Source: Pectobacterium fontis (GTDB lineage: Bacteria; Pseudomonadota; Gammaproteobacteria; Enterobacterales; Enterobacteriaceae). From it: a stretch of 64,000 nucleotides of DNA. Position 1 is the first letter of the stretch. The number at the start of each line of letters is the position of its first letter. Positions 49,741 through 60,626 of this stretch are shown here, one piece after another. A program made the translations under genes and the position numbers. Location of the stretch: the NCBI RefSeq assembly GCF_000803215.1, contig NZ_JSXC01000038.1, forward strand, positions 62,001 to 126,000. The letters run 5' to 3'. The notes beneath the pieces are model-generated. The model saw only the letters and a list, made by a program, of their open reading frames with translations. It was not told the DNA's origin and ran no database searches.

Positions 49741-50091
49741 CTAGTTAGCCAGCAAAGGCCCGAGTGCGCGGCCACCAAGCAGATGCATATGGATGTGATA
49801 AACCTCCTGTCCACCGTGCCGGTTGCAGTTAATGATCAGACGATAGCCGTCCTCTGCAATCCCTTCCTGCTGCGCAATCTTACCCGCTACCGTCACCATA
49901 CGTCCCAGCGCCGCTTCATGCTCTGGCGCCGTGTCGTTAACGGTAGGAATCAAGACATTCGGAATAATCAGGATATGGGTTGGCGTACGGGGCGCGATGT
50001 CGCGAAAAGCGGTAACCAGTTCATCCTGATAGACGATATCGGCAGGAATTTCCCGGCGAATGATTTTACTAAAAATGGTTTCTTCAGCCAT
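49741..50091 (-). CDS. hinT: HIT family purine nucleoside phosphoramidase HinT
   Basis: Hydrolyses AMP-lysine and other adenosine phosphoramidates. 116 residues from ATG 50091 ([24 protein letters not shown]), with AAGGAAAT before it. The histidine triad [14 protein letters not shown] is intact. In E. coli fhuE separates hinT from ptsG; it is missing here. First gene of the hinT-ycfL-lpoB-thiK-nagZ-ycfP chain. Confidence 0.96.
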   Translation of the reverse strand: MAEETIFSKIIRREIPADIVYQDELVTAFRDIAPRTPTHILIIPNVLIPTVNDTAPEHEAALGRMVTVAGKIAQQEGIAEDGYRLIINCNRHGGQEVYHIHMHLLGGRALGPLLAN

Positions 50092-50320
50092 GATCGATTT
50101 CCTTGTTAAAGCTGGCGTTAAACGATGTCGTGTAGGCAGTATGAGTGACACATTCCATTTCTTTCAACCTTCTTCGTGTATTTCTAGTGCGGGTGGTCAA
50201 AATACGACACGCAGAAAAAATCTAAAATATACCCGCTCTCTCCCGAAAACAGCCTGCTCGCGCCCTGACGATCAAAGTCACCGCTCAGCGCCAGCGGTAT
50301 TGACCCACCATAGAAAAGAA

Positions 50321-50340
50321 AAAGGGGCTTTCGCCCCTTT
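50321..50340 (-). terminator. Terminator of ptsG
   Basis: Minus strand AAAGGGGC, loop GAAA, GCCCCTTT, then TTCTTTTC; 20 bases after the ptsG stop. Confidence 0.9.
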
Positions 50341-50359
50341 GAAACTCCCCAACAACACA

Positions 50360-51793
50360 TCAGTGGTTACGGATGTAGTCGTCCATATCGGTTTTCAGGT
50401 TATCAGATTTCGTACCGAAAATGGCCTGAACGCCGGAACCTGCTACAACCACACCGGCTGCGCCCAGTTTTTTCAGGCCAGCCTGATCCACTTTCGCCAC
50501 ATCGCCTACGCTAACACGCAGACGGGTGATGCAGGCATCCAGATTGGTGATGTTTTCTTTACCACCAAACGCGCTAACCAGAGCGGCAGCCATTTCGGTG
50601 CTGTCCTGTGCGTTTTGCTCAGACGAGCTATCTTCACGTCCGGGCGTTTTCAGGTTCAGTTTGGCAATCAGAACGCGGAAGAGGGTGTAGTAAATCAGCG
50701 CATAGCACAGACCTACAATCGGGAACAGCCACAGGTTGCTTCCATTGCCGCTCAACACCACAAAGTCAATCAGACCGTGTGAGAAGCTTGTACCATCACG
50801 CATCCCCAACAGGATACAAATTGGGAACGCCAGACCTGCCAGAATCGCATGGATCACATACAGGATCGGCGCAACAAACATGAAGGAGAACTCAATCGGC
50901 TCAGTGATACCCGTCAGGAACGAGGTCAGCGCCGCAGAGATCATGATACCGCCAACCTTCGCGCGGTTTTCTGGTTTAGCCGAATGCCAGATAGCAATAG
51001 CCGCGGCTGGCAGACCGTACATTTTGAACAGGAAGCCGCCGGACAATTTCCCCGCAGTCGGGTCACCGGCAATATAACGCGGGATATCACCGTGGAAAAC
51101 CTGGCCCGCCGCATTAGTGAACTCACCCACTTGCATTTGGAAAGGCACGTTCCAGATATGGTGCAGACCGAACGGCACCAAAGAACGTTCAACGATCCCA
51201 TAAATACCGAATGCCAACATCGGGTTCTCATTCGCCGCCCAATGTGAAAACGTTTGGATCGCACTACCGACCGGTGGCCATATGAAAGACAGCACCGCAC
51301 CTGTCGCGATCGCCGTCAAGCCGGAAATGATCGGCACGAAGCGTTTACCGGCAAAGAAGCCCAGATACTCAGGCAGTTGGATTCGATAGAAACGGTTGAA
51401 CATATACGCGGCAATCGCACCAGCGATGATCCCGCCCAGAACACCGGTATCCGCCAGGTGCTTCGCCGTAATTTCGGCAGCCGGCAGATTAAGCACCAGT
51501 GGCGCAATCGCGGCCATGGTTTTTACCATGATGCCATAAGCCACCACCGCCGCCAGTGCGGAAACACCGTCGTTATTAGTGAAGCCCAGGGCAACACCAA
51601 TAGCAAAAATCAGCGGCATGTTGGCAAACACCGAGTCACCGGCCTGTGCCATGACGCTGGAGACAATTTCAGGCAACCAGCTAAAATTGGCCGAACCGAC
51701 ACCCAGCAGAATACCTGCAATAGGGAGTACGGATACGGGCAGCATTAGCGACTTACCTACTTTTTGCAGGTTTGCGAATGCATTCTTGAACAT
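50360..51793 (-). CDS. ptsG: PTS glucose-specific EIIBC component
   Basis: Inner membrane glucose permease that imports and phosphorylates glucose, receiving phosphate from EIIA-Glc. 477 residues: EIIC membrane domain (about 1-385, with [15 protein letters not shown], the conserved ITEP motif), linker, and EIIB domain with the phosphocysteine in [14 protein letters not shown]. The leader just before ATG (51794-51812) keeps the E. coli-like CAGGAGCAC segment that SgrS pairs with. A CRP-like site lies upstream. Confidence 0.97.
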   Translation of the reverse strand: MFKNAFANLQKVGKSLMLPVSVLPIAGILLGVGSANFSWLPEIVSSVMAQAGDSVFANMPLIFAIGVALGFTNNDGVSALAAVVAYGIMVKTMAAIAPLVLNLPAAEITAKHLADTGVLGGIIAGAIAAYMFNRFYRIQLPEYLGFFAGKRFVPIISGLTAIATGAVLSFIWPPVGSAIQTFSHWAANENPMLAFGIYGIVERSLVPFGLHHIWNVPFQMQVGEFTNAAGQVFHGDIPRYIAGDPTAGKLSGGFLFKMYGLPAAAIAIWHSAKPENRAKVGGIMISAALTSFLTGITEPIEFSFMFVAPILYVIHAILAGLAFPICILLGMRDGTSFSHGLIDFVVLSGNGSNLWLFPIVGLCYALIYYTLFRVLIAKLNLKTPGREDSSSEQNAQDSTEMAAALVSAFGGKENITNLDACITRLRVSVGDVAKVDQAGLKKLGAAGVVVAGSGVQAIFGTKSDNLKTDMDDYIRNH

Positions 51794-51812
51794 AATTGAG
51801 TGTGCTCCTGAG
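51791..51812 (-). promoter_or_regulatory. ptsG ribosome binding site / SgrS target region
   Basis: Minus strand reads CTCAGGAGCACACTCAATT before ATG, one base different from the E. coli ptsG leader I recall (CACTCTCAATT). In E. coli the small RNA SgrS pairs here to block translation during glucose-phosphate stress. sgrS itself is not in this window. Confidence 0.6.
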
Positions 51813-51932
51813 TAATAGTGCTTTTACTTCTGATACTTCATATAAGCAAAGGCGGGGAGGATGGCCTTTGCGAGTTGGGGTGTCTTAGCCCCCTTAATTT
51901 TTACGCAGAGTAAAATAAATAGCGTTCACAAT

Positions 51933-51952
51933 GTTTGATTGCTATCACGTTT
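51933..51952 (-). promoter_or_regulatory. CRP-like site upstream of ptsG
   Basis: Minus strand AAACGTGATAGCAATCAAAC: one good half-site (CGTGAT) and one weak half (ATCAAAC), similar to the CRP site of E. coli ptsG. It is 140 bases before the start codon. The rest of the 51794-52105 gap shows no gene. Confidence 0.5.
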
Positions 51953-52105
51953 CCACACGCCAATAGGCTGAGATCGAACGAACATTGCACTTTTTTGCGA
52001 TATCTCGCTAAAAAACACCTCCCCCTGAAGAAGAAAAACCTGTTCAAGGGGATTATGCAGCGCTATTAATTACACAGATAAAAAAAACTCGGCTATTCTC
52101 AGCCA

Positions 52106-52903
52106 CTATTGCGCAGCGGTCAACCGAGTCGGATCGATGTGAAACAGACGGGAGAAATTTTTTGTCGTGGCAGCCGCAAGAGCTTCCAGCGATGTTCCTT
52201 TCAGCACAGCAAGATACTCCGCGACATCACGCACATACGCCGGCTGGTTTTCCTGACCTCGGAACGGGACGGGCGCTAACCAGGGTGAGTCCGTTTCAAT
52301 CAGCATCCGATCCAGTGGCACGTAACGTGCAACGTCTCGCAATTCTTCTGCGTTACGGAATGTCACAATCCCAGAAAACGAGATGTAGAACCCCATATCC
52401 AGCAGGGCCTTTGCCGTAACCAAATCTTCCGTAAAGCAGTGCAGAACGCCGCTGCATTTCTCCGCCTGTTCCTCACGCAGAATCGCCAGCGTATCTTCAC
52501 GAGCGGCGCGCGTATGCACGATGACCGGTTTGTTCAGATCATTGCCAATACGAATATGTTCGCGAAATGACGCCTGCTGCTGGGCTTTCGTCTCCTGCTG
52601 ATAGAAATAGTCCAACCCCGTTTCCCCCATCGCCACCACATGATTCGCGCTGGCTAACTCACGCAGTTCGGCATAATCATAGGGAGCGTCCTGATTAAGC
52701 GGATGTACGCCGCAGGAAAAGGCCACATTATCGCGTTCGCCAATTAACTCCAGCATGGCACGATAGCCAGGCAGCGTCGTCGCCACCGCCAACAGAAAGC
52801 CAACATCGCGACGTTTCGCTTTCTCCAGCACATCGGAGACATCTTTATGCAATGACTGATAATCCAGACCGTCAAGGTGACAGTGGGAATCCACTAACAA
52901 CAT
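52106..52903 (-). CDS. ycfH: TatD-family metal-dependent DNase YcfH
   Basis: Predicted cytoplasmic metal-dependent hydrolase of the TatD nuclease family. 265 residues. Metal ligands are visible: DSHCHLDG near the start, GETGLDYF, PVIVHTRAA, LHCFTED and ETDSPWLAP. Part of the fabF-side chain pabC-mltG-tmk-holB-ycfH; it starts 19 bases after the holB stop. Its individual function is not settled. Confidence 0.94.
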   Translation of the reverse strand: MLLVDSHCHLDGLDYQSLHKDVSDVLEKAKRRDVGFLLAVATTLPGYRAMLELIGERDNVAFSCGVHPLNQDAPYDYAELRELASANHVVAMGETGLDYFYQQETKAQQQASFREHIRIGNDLNKPVIVHTRAAREDTLAILREEQAEKCSGVLHCFTEDLVTAKALLDMGFYISFSGIVTFRNAEELRDVARYVPLDRMLIETDSPWLAPVPFRGQENQPAYVRDVAEYLAVLKGTSLEALAAATTKNFSRLFHIDPTRLTAAQ

Positions 52904-52922
52904 GATATTTACTCGATAGTAA

Positions 52923-53933
52923 TTAAACAGAAAAAGGATGGCTGTCGCGCTTCACCAATGAAGCCAACGTACGTTCCCCATCCAGCAGGCGTTCCGTCAG
53001 CAATAGCTCACGATTGACCCCCGTGACGGTCAGCAATTTTTGCCGGCAGGCCAGCCACTGTTGCAGCTCATACTGCAAATGCGCGGCAGGCTCATGCGCC
53101 AGACGCTCGACCAGTTCGCTCTGATCCTGATTCACCACCTGCGCACTGGCACCCTGCTGCGCTTTCAGGGCATCCAGCAGTAGCGCGGCCAGCCAGTGAA
53201 TACGCACATCGGCATCATCATGATTCAGTTGCGGTATCAACGAGAGCAGATCCCGTGAAGTCAGCGCGGCAGAAAATGCCTGGCACAGCCCGTCACGCTG
53301 TTTCCAACGTTCTGGCTGTAATAACACCTCCGCCGCCAGCGGCGCACCCGATTGCAATCTCAATGCCGTGCGCAAGGCCTTGCTGTCATGGCGATGACGC
53401 GCATTCAGCCACAGCACGCTCTGTGTCTCGTTCGGGACATCCAGATAGTGATACAGACAACGGCTGCGTAGCGTTGCCAGCAGTCGGGCGGGTTCACGGC
53501 AGCCAAATAAAAAGAAAGTATTCTGTGGCGGCTCTTCCAGCGTTTTCAACAACGCATTCGCGGCGGCCTCGGTCAGTTGCTCTGCGGCAGCCAGCCAGAT
53601 CACTTTTGCTCCACCTTGTCGGGAATGTTGATACACGTTTTCCACGACGCCACGTACCGGATCGACACCCAGGCTATGTTTGCCTTTTTCCGGGCTTAGC
53701 ACATGCCAATCAGGGTGCGTTCCCGCGGTCATCAAATTGCAAGAGTGGCAGTGACCGCAGCTTTTCATCCCCTCTGGCTGCTGGCAAATCAACCAGCGGC
53801 TCAACGCATACATCAGCGATTCATCGCCCATACCCGGCAGCGCATGCAGCAACACGGCATGATGTCCTCTGCCTGCCTGATATTGAGCGATAAGCTGCCG
53901 ATAAGATACATTCAGCCACGGATACCATTCCAT
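52923..53933 (-). CDS. holB: DNA polymerase III delta' subunit HolB
   Basis: Clamp-loader component that helps load the beta clamp. 336 residues from ATG 53933, whose first base pairs with the tmk stop (TGATG overlap). The zinc site reads CGHCHSCN after SRWLICQQPEGMK, and the sensor motifs include LKTLEEPP and LRSRCLYHYL. The normal ATP-binding P-loop is degenerate (LHALPGMGDES), as is usual in delta'. An upstream open frame inside tmk is not the start. Confidence 0.96.
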   Translation of the reverse strand: MEWYPWLNVSYRQLIAQYQAGRGHHAVLLHALPGMGDESLMYALSRWLICQQPEGMKSCGHCHSCNLMTAGTHPDWHVLSPEKGKHSLGVDPVRGVVENVYQHSRQGGAKVIWLAAAEQLTEAAANALLKTLEEPPQNTFFLFGCREPARLLATLRSRCLYHYLDVPNETQSVLWLNARHRHDSKALRTALRLQSGAPLAAEVLLQPERWKQRDGLCQAFSAALTSRDLLSLIPQLNHDDADVRIHWLAALLLDALKAQQGASAQVVNQDQSELVERLAHEPAAHLQYELQQWLACRQKLLTVTGVNRELLLTERLLDGERTLASLVKRDSHPFSV

Positions 53934-54592
53934 CAGCACTGCTCCTGCGCGACAGGCGGCAAGCCTTGTTGCTGCAACCACTGCTGTAGCACCACCTGAA
54001 TATCCGCACTGACGGCCTCAATGGATTGCGAGGCATCGATCGTCAGAATACGGTCATCCTCCGCTGCCAGTTCCTGATAGCGGGAACGCGTACGTTCAAA
54101 GAAAGCCAGCGACTCCTGCTCAATCCGATCCAGTTCACCCCGCTGACGCGCACGCTGCAAACCGAGAGCCGGCGGTAAATCAAGATAGAGCGTCAGATCA
54201 GGACGAAAATCGCCCAATACGGTATCACGCAGTGAACGCAGCAACTGCTGATCGATCCTACGTCCACCGCCCTGATAGGCCTGTGAAGAGAGATCGTGAC
54301 GATCGCCGATCACCCATTGCCCATTAGCCAGCGCAGGTTTAATAACATTGTCCACCAGTTGTACTCTGGCGGCATACAGCATCAGGACTTCCGCTTTGTC
54401 GGTAACCTTCTCATCCGTCATTCCCTGCTTGATAAGCTCGCGTAACTTCTCCGCCAGTGGCGTACCACCCGGTTCTCGCGTGAATACCACCTCTTTCACG
54501 CCATGCGATCGCAGCGTTTCCACCACAATATTGCGTGCGGTGGTCTTTCCCGCGCCTTCCAACCCTTCAATGACGATAAATTTACTGTCCAT
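53933..54592 (-). CDS. tmk: Thymidylate kinase
   Basis: Phosphorylates dTMP to dTDP. 219 residues. P-loop [12 protein letters not shown](Y/H) motif [16 protein letters not shown], and LID region with [14 protein letters not shown] (E. coli type, arginine in the LID). It overlaps mltG by 11 bases and holB by 1, a tight operon. Confidence 0.97.
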   Translation of the reverse strand: MDSKFIVIEGLEGAGKTTARNIVVETLRSHGVKEVVFTREPGGTPLAEKLRELIKQGMTDEKVTDKAEVLMLYAARVQLVDNVIKPALANGQWVIGDRHDLSSQAYQGGGRRIDQQLLRSLRDTVLGDFRPDLTLYLDLPPALGLQRARQRGELDRIEQESLAFFERTRSRYQELAAEDDRILTIDASQSIEAVSADIQVVLQQWLQQQGLPPVAQEQC

Positions 54593-55601
54593 CCCGTTCC
54601 TTTAACGCTGAGCGGTATACCCTCACAGCGCGATTATGGTCTTCAAGGTTAGTGGTAAAACTGTGCCCACCTTTTCCATCCGCCACAAAATACAGGTATG
54701 ACGTTTTGGCTGGGTGCGCAGCCGCATCCAATGAGGCTTTTCCCGGCATCGCGATTGGCGTTGGCGGTAAGCCGGGAATCACATAAGTATTGTAAGGCGT
54801 TGGCGTATCTAATGCTTTACGGGTTATCACACCCTTGTAGTCATCCCCCATACCATAGATCACCGTGGGGTCGGTCTGTAGCCGCATACCTAACCGTAAG
54901 CGGTTAACAAAAACAGAAGCAACCTGAGTGCGTTCCTCAGCGATCGCCGTTTCTTTTTCAATAATCGACGCCATTGTCAGCAATTCGTCTGGCGTTTTAT
55001 AGGGCAACCCTTCTTCACGCCCTTTCCATACTTCATCCACCGTTTTTTTCATACGCTGATGTGCACGTTGCAGCAACGTGCTATCGCTCGTCCCCGCCGT
55101 GTATGAATAGGTGTCAGGATAAAACCAGCCTTCCGGGTTCGTTTTATCGTTGATTTTCAACTGCGTGGCAATGTCCTGCTCGGTTTTATCGCCCAGTACA
55201 TGCTTGATATACGGTGCCTGCTGCAATGTGGCAAGCCACTCTTTCAGGCGTGATCCTTCAACAAAACGGATTGAGAATTGGGCTTCCTTTCCGCTGGACA
55301 ATAACGCCAGCATCTCGCGAACGGTCATTCCCGCCGTAAAACGATATGTCCCTGCTTTGAATTTTGCCAATTCAGGTTCAATACGCAGCAACCACGGAAA
55401 AAATGCGCCATCGGTAATAATTTTTTGGTCGAGCAACAGCGTTTCCAGCCCTTCTCTTCCTGTACCGGCCGGAAGCGTGAAAATGGTTTCCTTCTCGATA
55501 GCCAATGGAGACCCGGCAAAACGCTGCATTTTCTGCCACGCGACCAGCAGCATCAATACAACCGCAGCGATAATCAGCAAACCAACTTTCTTTTTTTTCA
55601 T
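54582..55601 (-). CDS. mltG: Endolytic murein transglycosylase MltG
   Basis: Inner membrane enzyme that cuts nascent glycan strands and sets their length. 339 residues: a membrane anchor at about 5-20 ([17 protein letters not shown]), a LysM-like region, and the YceG domain with catalytic glutamate in [47 protein letters not shown] is the family signature. It starts 14 bases after pabC. Confidence 0.96.
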   Translation of the reverse strand: MKKKKVGLLIIAAVVLMLLVAWQKMQRFAGSPLAIEKETIFTLPAGTGREGLETLLLDQKIITDGAFFPWLLRIEPELAKFKAGTYRFTAGMTVREMLALLSSGKEAQFSIRFVEGSRLKEWLATLQQAPYIKHVLGDKTEQDIATQLKINDKTNPEGWFYPDTYSYTAGTSDSTLLQRAHQRMKKTVDEVWKGREEGLPYKTPDELLTMASIIEKETAIAEERTQVASVFVNRLRLGMRLQTDPTVIYGMGDDYKGVITRKALDTPTPYNTYVIPGLPPTPIAMPGKASLDAAAHPAKTSYLYFVADGKGGHSFTTNLEDHNRAVRVYRSALKERDGQ

Positions 55602-55615
55602 AAATCAACCATCTA

Positions 55616-56413
55616 CTAGCAGTCAGAACTCAGGAATTGATAAAGCTCTCGGGAGTGGTAACGCCAGACATGCGCCTGATTCACGGGGACTATCGGCATC
55701 AATGCATTACAAATCAGCACTTCATCCGCATCGGCCAATACGGTAACGGGTTCACTAACGATCCCTAGCTCGAAATCAGAACCCGCCAGCAGGGAGATGA
55801 TGTGCTGCCGGGCAACGCCATCCACTCCTGACTGGGATAAATCCGGCGTATAAACCCGATGCCCTTTACGCCAAAATAAATTAGCGGCACAGCATTCCAC
55901 TAGCACACCAGAGGTGTCAAGCACGAGGGTCTCATCGGCTGATGTCTGGTCAAGATGCGCACGAATCAGCACTTGTTCGAGCCGATTGAGATGCTTTATT
56001 CCCGCCAACAGCGGATTTTTCGCTAATGCCACAGGGCTTAAATTCAGGCTAATGCCTCGTTCGCGCCAGTCAGCATAGTGCGCAGGATAGCCTGCCTGCA
56101 TCACGATTCGGGTGGGCTGCATACAACCTTGGGCGCTATAGCCACGCCCGCCGACGCCCCGCGTTAGCATGACTTTCACTACACCGCTCGATCGTCCCTG
56201 TGCCGCCTGCTTCATTTCAACGCTCAGGCTTGCCCAGTCAACGCTCGGGAATAACAAACGCATAGCAGCCTGTTGCAGACGCGTGATATGCCGATCAAGC
56301 CAGATAACGTCGCCATCACATACTCTGGCCGTTGTAAAACAGCCATCGCCATACTGTGTACCCCGATCGAGTACCGGGAGCTGTTCCTGCAATTGACCAT
56401 TAACCCACTGCAT
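55616..56413 (-). CDS. pabC: Aminodeoxychorismate lyase
   Basis: PLP enzyme releasing p-aminobenzoate from 4-amino-4-deoxychorismate for folate synthesis. 265 residues, class IV aminotransferase fold: start WVNGQLQEQLPVLDRGTQYGDGCFTTAR, PLP lysine in GIKHLNRLEQVL, and the VDGVARQHIISLL segment. In E. coli it directly follows fabF; here a 1.7-kb insert with its own gene separates them, so pabC needs another promoter upstream (56414-56786). Confidence 0.94.
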   Translation of the reverse strand: MQWVNGQLQEQLPVLDRGTQYGDGCFTTARVCDGDVIWLDRHITRLQQAAMRLLFPSVDWASLSVEMKQAAQGRSSGVVKVMLTRGVGGRGYSAQGCMQPTRIVMQAGYPAHYADWRERGISLNLSPVALAKNPLLAGIKHLNRLEQVLIRAHLDQTSADETLVLDTSGVLVECCAANLFWRKGHRVYTPDLSQSGVDGVARQHIISLLAGSDFELGIVSEPVTVLADADEVLICNALMPIVPVNQAHVWRYHSRELYQFLSSDC

Positions 56414-56786
56414 AATAAAGGCTCCGTATCATTCTTCATCGCTAGCTTGCCAGTAAAACTGCATCACCGACAAGCAGGGGTATCTGATTTTATTCAAAAT
56501 CGAACAAGCGGTAATGCGGCTTGTTTACGGATCGGCATGGTAGTACATCCACCTCATCACAAGGAATGAATGCAGGCAGCAAAACGGGGATAATAATAAG
56601 GGAGTAAGGTATTGAATATAAATTGAAAGGTGGCTTAAGAAAAACGCGCACATCAGACTCATATCAAACAAGAGGGATAGCAACGAAGCATGCGGCCATC
56701 CCGGTCATTTTCTAAACAACGTCCATGTTATCGCCAACGGATCTCAGCACATCAACCCAATCCATCGTTAGCAGTACGTAGAATAC
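56414..56786. other. Intergenic region between pabC and the orphan binding-protein gene
   Basis: 373 bases without a recognisable gene. It should contain the pabC operon promoter and the 3' end of the upstream binding-protein transcript. I looked for remnants of ABC permease or ATPase genes that would pair with the binding protein and saw none. Confidence 0.5.
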
Positions 56787-57821
56787 TCATTCACCACTGG
56801 ACGGAGGCAATGCGGTCAAAATACGTTTTGCATCGTCCGAACTCAACGCGTAGTTAAAAAAGCGCGAGTAAAAATCCTGCGTCACACTGGTCATATCCAT
56901 ATCAGGAAATAAATCAGGATGAAGACGCGATGCAGCCCACTTCAGTTGCAAGGCCGTTTCGACGCCGTACCGATCCCACGGGAAAACGCCAACGGGATTC
57001 TTCCAAACGCGTTGCTGTCGTACTGCGTCAAGCCCCTTGAACAGATCGGCATAAGGTGATTGCGAGATCTCACCCGCACTGCCCTCGATAATGATGATAT
57101 CAGGCTGCCACGCCAGCACCTCTTCTGGCGAGACTTCATGCAAGTTTCCCTTCACACTAGCAGCCGCATTCCTACCACCGGCTAATGTGATCCAGGTATC
57201 GACCAGCGTACCCTTCCCGTCAATCTTGAGCGGCTGTAATGAAGCAATGTGTAAAACGCGAGGACGCTGCGCCTCAGGTAATCCATTCGTCTTTTGCACG
57301 ACGGTGGCAATCGTCTCTTCCAGATACTGGTTATACTGCTCCGCCCGCTGTAGCGCTTCAGGTGTACCAATGGCTTGCGCAGTATTCAGCATTGAACGTT
57401 TCATAGACGGATAATCGTTAAAAAACATTTCCAACACCGGCAGTTTCGCCTGTCGATATGCCTCTACATCGCTATTACCGCGTGACACAAAGACGGCATC
57501 TACACCCGATGACAGCAAAGATTCACTATTAAATGTTAAGCCATTCGCGTGCAGCGCCGAATTCAAAGATGGTTGTACCTTAAACATCCACGGCCGATCT
57601 TCAGGATGGTTAACCGTAGCAACGATACGATCACCAACCCCCAACGCCATCAATAAAGAATGATGCGCATACCAGGCGTCGGCAATGCGCAATACGGGGC
57701 CTTTAAGAACAACCGTGTGCCCCGCATCATCTGTAACCTGGCGTGATACAACGTCTGCATGAATAGGTGTGCTGGTGAAGAAAGAGAGTGCGAATAAAAA
57801 CAAAGGGGTCAAAAATTTCAT
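56787..57821 (-). CDS. Orphan class III periplasmic binding protein (MolA/BtuF/FepB type)
   Basis: Exported substrate-binding protein without adjacent permease or ATPase genes. 344 residues: signal peptide MKFLTPLFLFALSFFTSTPIHA, then a Peripla_BP_2 fold in two lobes joined by a long helix (about 165-190). Lobe one has VLRIADAWYAHHSLLMALGVGDRIVAT and DAVFVSRGNSDVEAYRQAKLPVLEM. Lobe two has VSPEEVLAWQPDIIIIEG and VFPWDRYGVETALQLKWAA. The family binds ferric siderophores, haem, B12 or, in the MolA branch, molybdate/tungstate. A ModE-like operator over its promoter favours the last. It is inserted between fabF and pabC and is absent there in E. coli. Confidence 0.82.
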   Translation of the reverse strand: MKFLTPLFLFALSFFTSTPIHADVVSRQVTDDAGHTVVLKGPVLRIADAWYAHHSLLMALGVGDRIVATVNHPEDRPWMFKVQPSLNSALHANGLTFNSESLLSSGVDAVFVSRGNSDVEAYRQAKLPVLEMFFNDYPSMKRSMLNTAQAIGTPEALQRAEQYNQYLEETIATVVQKTNGLPEAQRPRVLHIASLQPLKIDGKGTLVDTWITLAGGRNAAASVKGNLHEVSPEEVLAWQPDIIIIEGSAGEISQSPYADLFKGLDAVRQQRVWKNPVGVFPWDRYGVETALQLKWAASRLHPDLFPDMDMTSVTQDFYSRFFNYALSSDDAKRILTALPPSSGE

Positions 57822-57869
57822 GGGATGCCGGCTCTCCTGCTGGCTCTAATAGTGAGGTTATATTATCAG

Positions 57870-57893
57870 CGCTATATTTTAATGTATATAACG
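57870..57893 (-). promoter_or_regulatory. ModE-like operator of the orphan binding-protein gene
   Basis: CGCTATAT-N8-ATATAACG on the plus strand is an inverted repeat with the 8+8+8 spacing of the ModE site (CGNTATAT-N4-8-ATGTANCG); one base in the second arm differs. It lies 49 bases before the start codon and overlaps AT-rich -10 candidates, fitting repression by molybdate-loaded ModE. Confidence 0.6.
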
Positions 57894-58098
57894 AAAGCCA
57901 TAGCCTCACCCGGCTCCAATTCCAGAGCCACACGAGCGTAGTTCAAAAGCGCCTGCCATCTTTCGCAAAAGCACCGCCCCCGTTTATGTCCGTCAAGTTG
58001 GCCTATTGAGTGTCGGTATCAGGCACTACGCCACAGCCGAAAGTGCAATCCCTCTATAGGGTTGTGAAATGAGCAAGTCTGCCGAACAGAACGGTTAA

Positions 58099-58135
58099 AA
58101 AAAATGCCAGCCACTTAATGTGACTGGCATTTTTA
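58099..58135 (-). terminator. Terminator of fabF
   Basis: Minus strand ATGCCAGTCAC, loop ATTAA, GTGGCTGGCAT, then eight T residues; 30 bases after the fabF stop. It separates the fab cluster from the inserted binding-protein gene. Confidence 0.92.
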
Positions 58136-58165
58136 ATGCACAAGTTAATCGCGGCGTAGCCGTAA

Positions 58166-59475
<1,310 letters not shown>

Positions 59476-59486
59476 GATATGTTCGC

Positions 59487-59723
59487 TTACTGCTGGTTAG
59501 CCTGAATGAAATCAATGGCTGCCTGAACAGTCGTGATTTTTTCAGCTTCTTCGTCTGGAATCTCAGTATCAAATTCTTCTTCCAGAGCCATTACCAGCTC
59601 AACGGTGTCAAGAGAATCAGCGCCGAGGTCATCAACGAAAGAAGCATTGTTTACGACTTCTTCCTGCTTAACACCAAGCTGTTCAACGATGATTTTCTTA
59701 ACGCGTTCTTCGATAGTGCTCAT
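59487..59723 (-). CDS. acpP: Acyl carrier protein
   Basis: Carries growing acyl chains on a phosphopantetheine arm. 78 residues, acidic, nearly identical to E. coli. The prosthetic group serine is Ser37 in [21 protein letters not shown]. It lies between fabG and fabF. Upstream of it a 154-base gap to fabG can hold its own strong promoter, as in E. coli. Confidence 0.99.
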   Translation of the reverse strand: MSTIEERVKKIIVEQLGVKQEEVVNNASFVDDLGADSLDTVELVMALEEEFDTEIPDEEAEKITTVQAAIDFIQANQQ

Positions 59724-59877
59724 ACTCTTAAATTTCCTATCAAAACTCGCTTTCGCGATGGTTTTCGTAGTGTATAAAATGTTTGAAAAGATGCAACAAA
59801 ATCTCGGCTGGTCGAACCACGATTTTGTGCTATTTTGCGGTTATCACCGCAAATAAAGCAAATAATTTTCGAGCTTT

Positions 59878-60612
59878 TTAGATCATATACATGCCGCCGT
59901 TGACATGCAACGTTTCGCCAGTAATGTAAGCAGCGTCATCAGAGGCTAAAAATACAACAGCACTGGCGATTTCTTTAGCATCACCGAGTCGGTTAGCTGG
60001 AACCTGCGTCAAAATGCCTGCTCGCTGTTCTTCTGTCAATGCCTGAGTCATATCCGTTTCAATAAAACCAGGCGCGACCACGTTGACCGTAATACCACGA
60101 GAAGCCACTTCACGCGCGAGAGATTTGCTGAACCCAATCAGCCCCGCCTTCGCTGCCGCGTAGTTAGCTTGTCCTGCATTACCCATCGTTCCCACAACAG
60201 AACCGATGGTAATGATCCGGCCAAAACGTTTCTTCATCATGGCACGCATTACTGCTTTAGACATACGGAATACCGATGTCAGATTGGTATCCAGAATATC
60301 GTGCCATTCATTATCTTTCATACGCATCAACAGGTTATCACGGGTAATCCCCGCGTTATTGATAAGAATATCAATTTCCCCGAATTCTGCGCGAATTTCC
60401 GCTAATACGCTTTCCACTGATGCCGCATCGGCAACATTCAGCATATAACCTTTACCGTTCTCACCCAGCCAGCCGCTAATAGCTTCAGCCCCTTTTTCGC
60501 TGGTCGCAGTACCAATGACTTTTGCCCCGCGGGCAACCAACGTCTCGGCGATGGCACGCCCTATACCACGGCTTGCACCGGTAACCAGTGCAATTTTCCC
60601 CTCAAAACTCAT
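59878..60612 (-). CDS. fabG: 3-oxoacyl-ACP reductase FabG
   Basis: NADPH-dependent first reduction of the elongation cycle. 244 residues, short-chain dehydrogenase fold: cofactor motif TGASRGIGRAIAE, NNAGITRDNLLMRMK, catalytic Ser in GSVVGTMGN and Tyr-Lys in YAAAKAG. It starts 14 bases after fabD. Confidence 0.98.
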   Translation of the reverse strand: MSFEGKIALVTGASRGIGRAIAETLVARGAKVIGTATSEKGAEAISGWLGENGKGYMLNVADAASVESVLAEIRAEFGEIDILINNAGITRDNLLMRMKDNEWHDILDTNLTSVFRMSKAVMRAMMKKRFGRIITIGSVVGTMGNAGQANYAAAKAGLIGFSKSLAREVASRGITVNVVAPGFIETDMTQALTEEQRAGILTQVPANRLGDAKEIASAVVFLASDDAAYITGETLHVNGGMYMI

Positions 60613-60626
60613 TGTCTTCTCCGTTC

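Noticed and set aside
56273-56569. 98-residue plus-strand open frame in the pabC upstream region
   Set aside because: Half of it is antisense to pabC, it lacks a ribosome site, and the translation has no family features.
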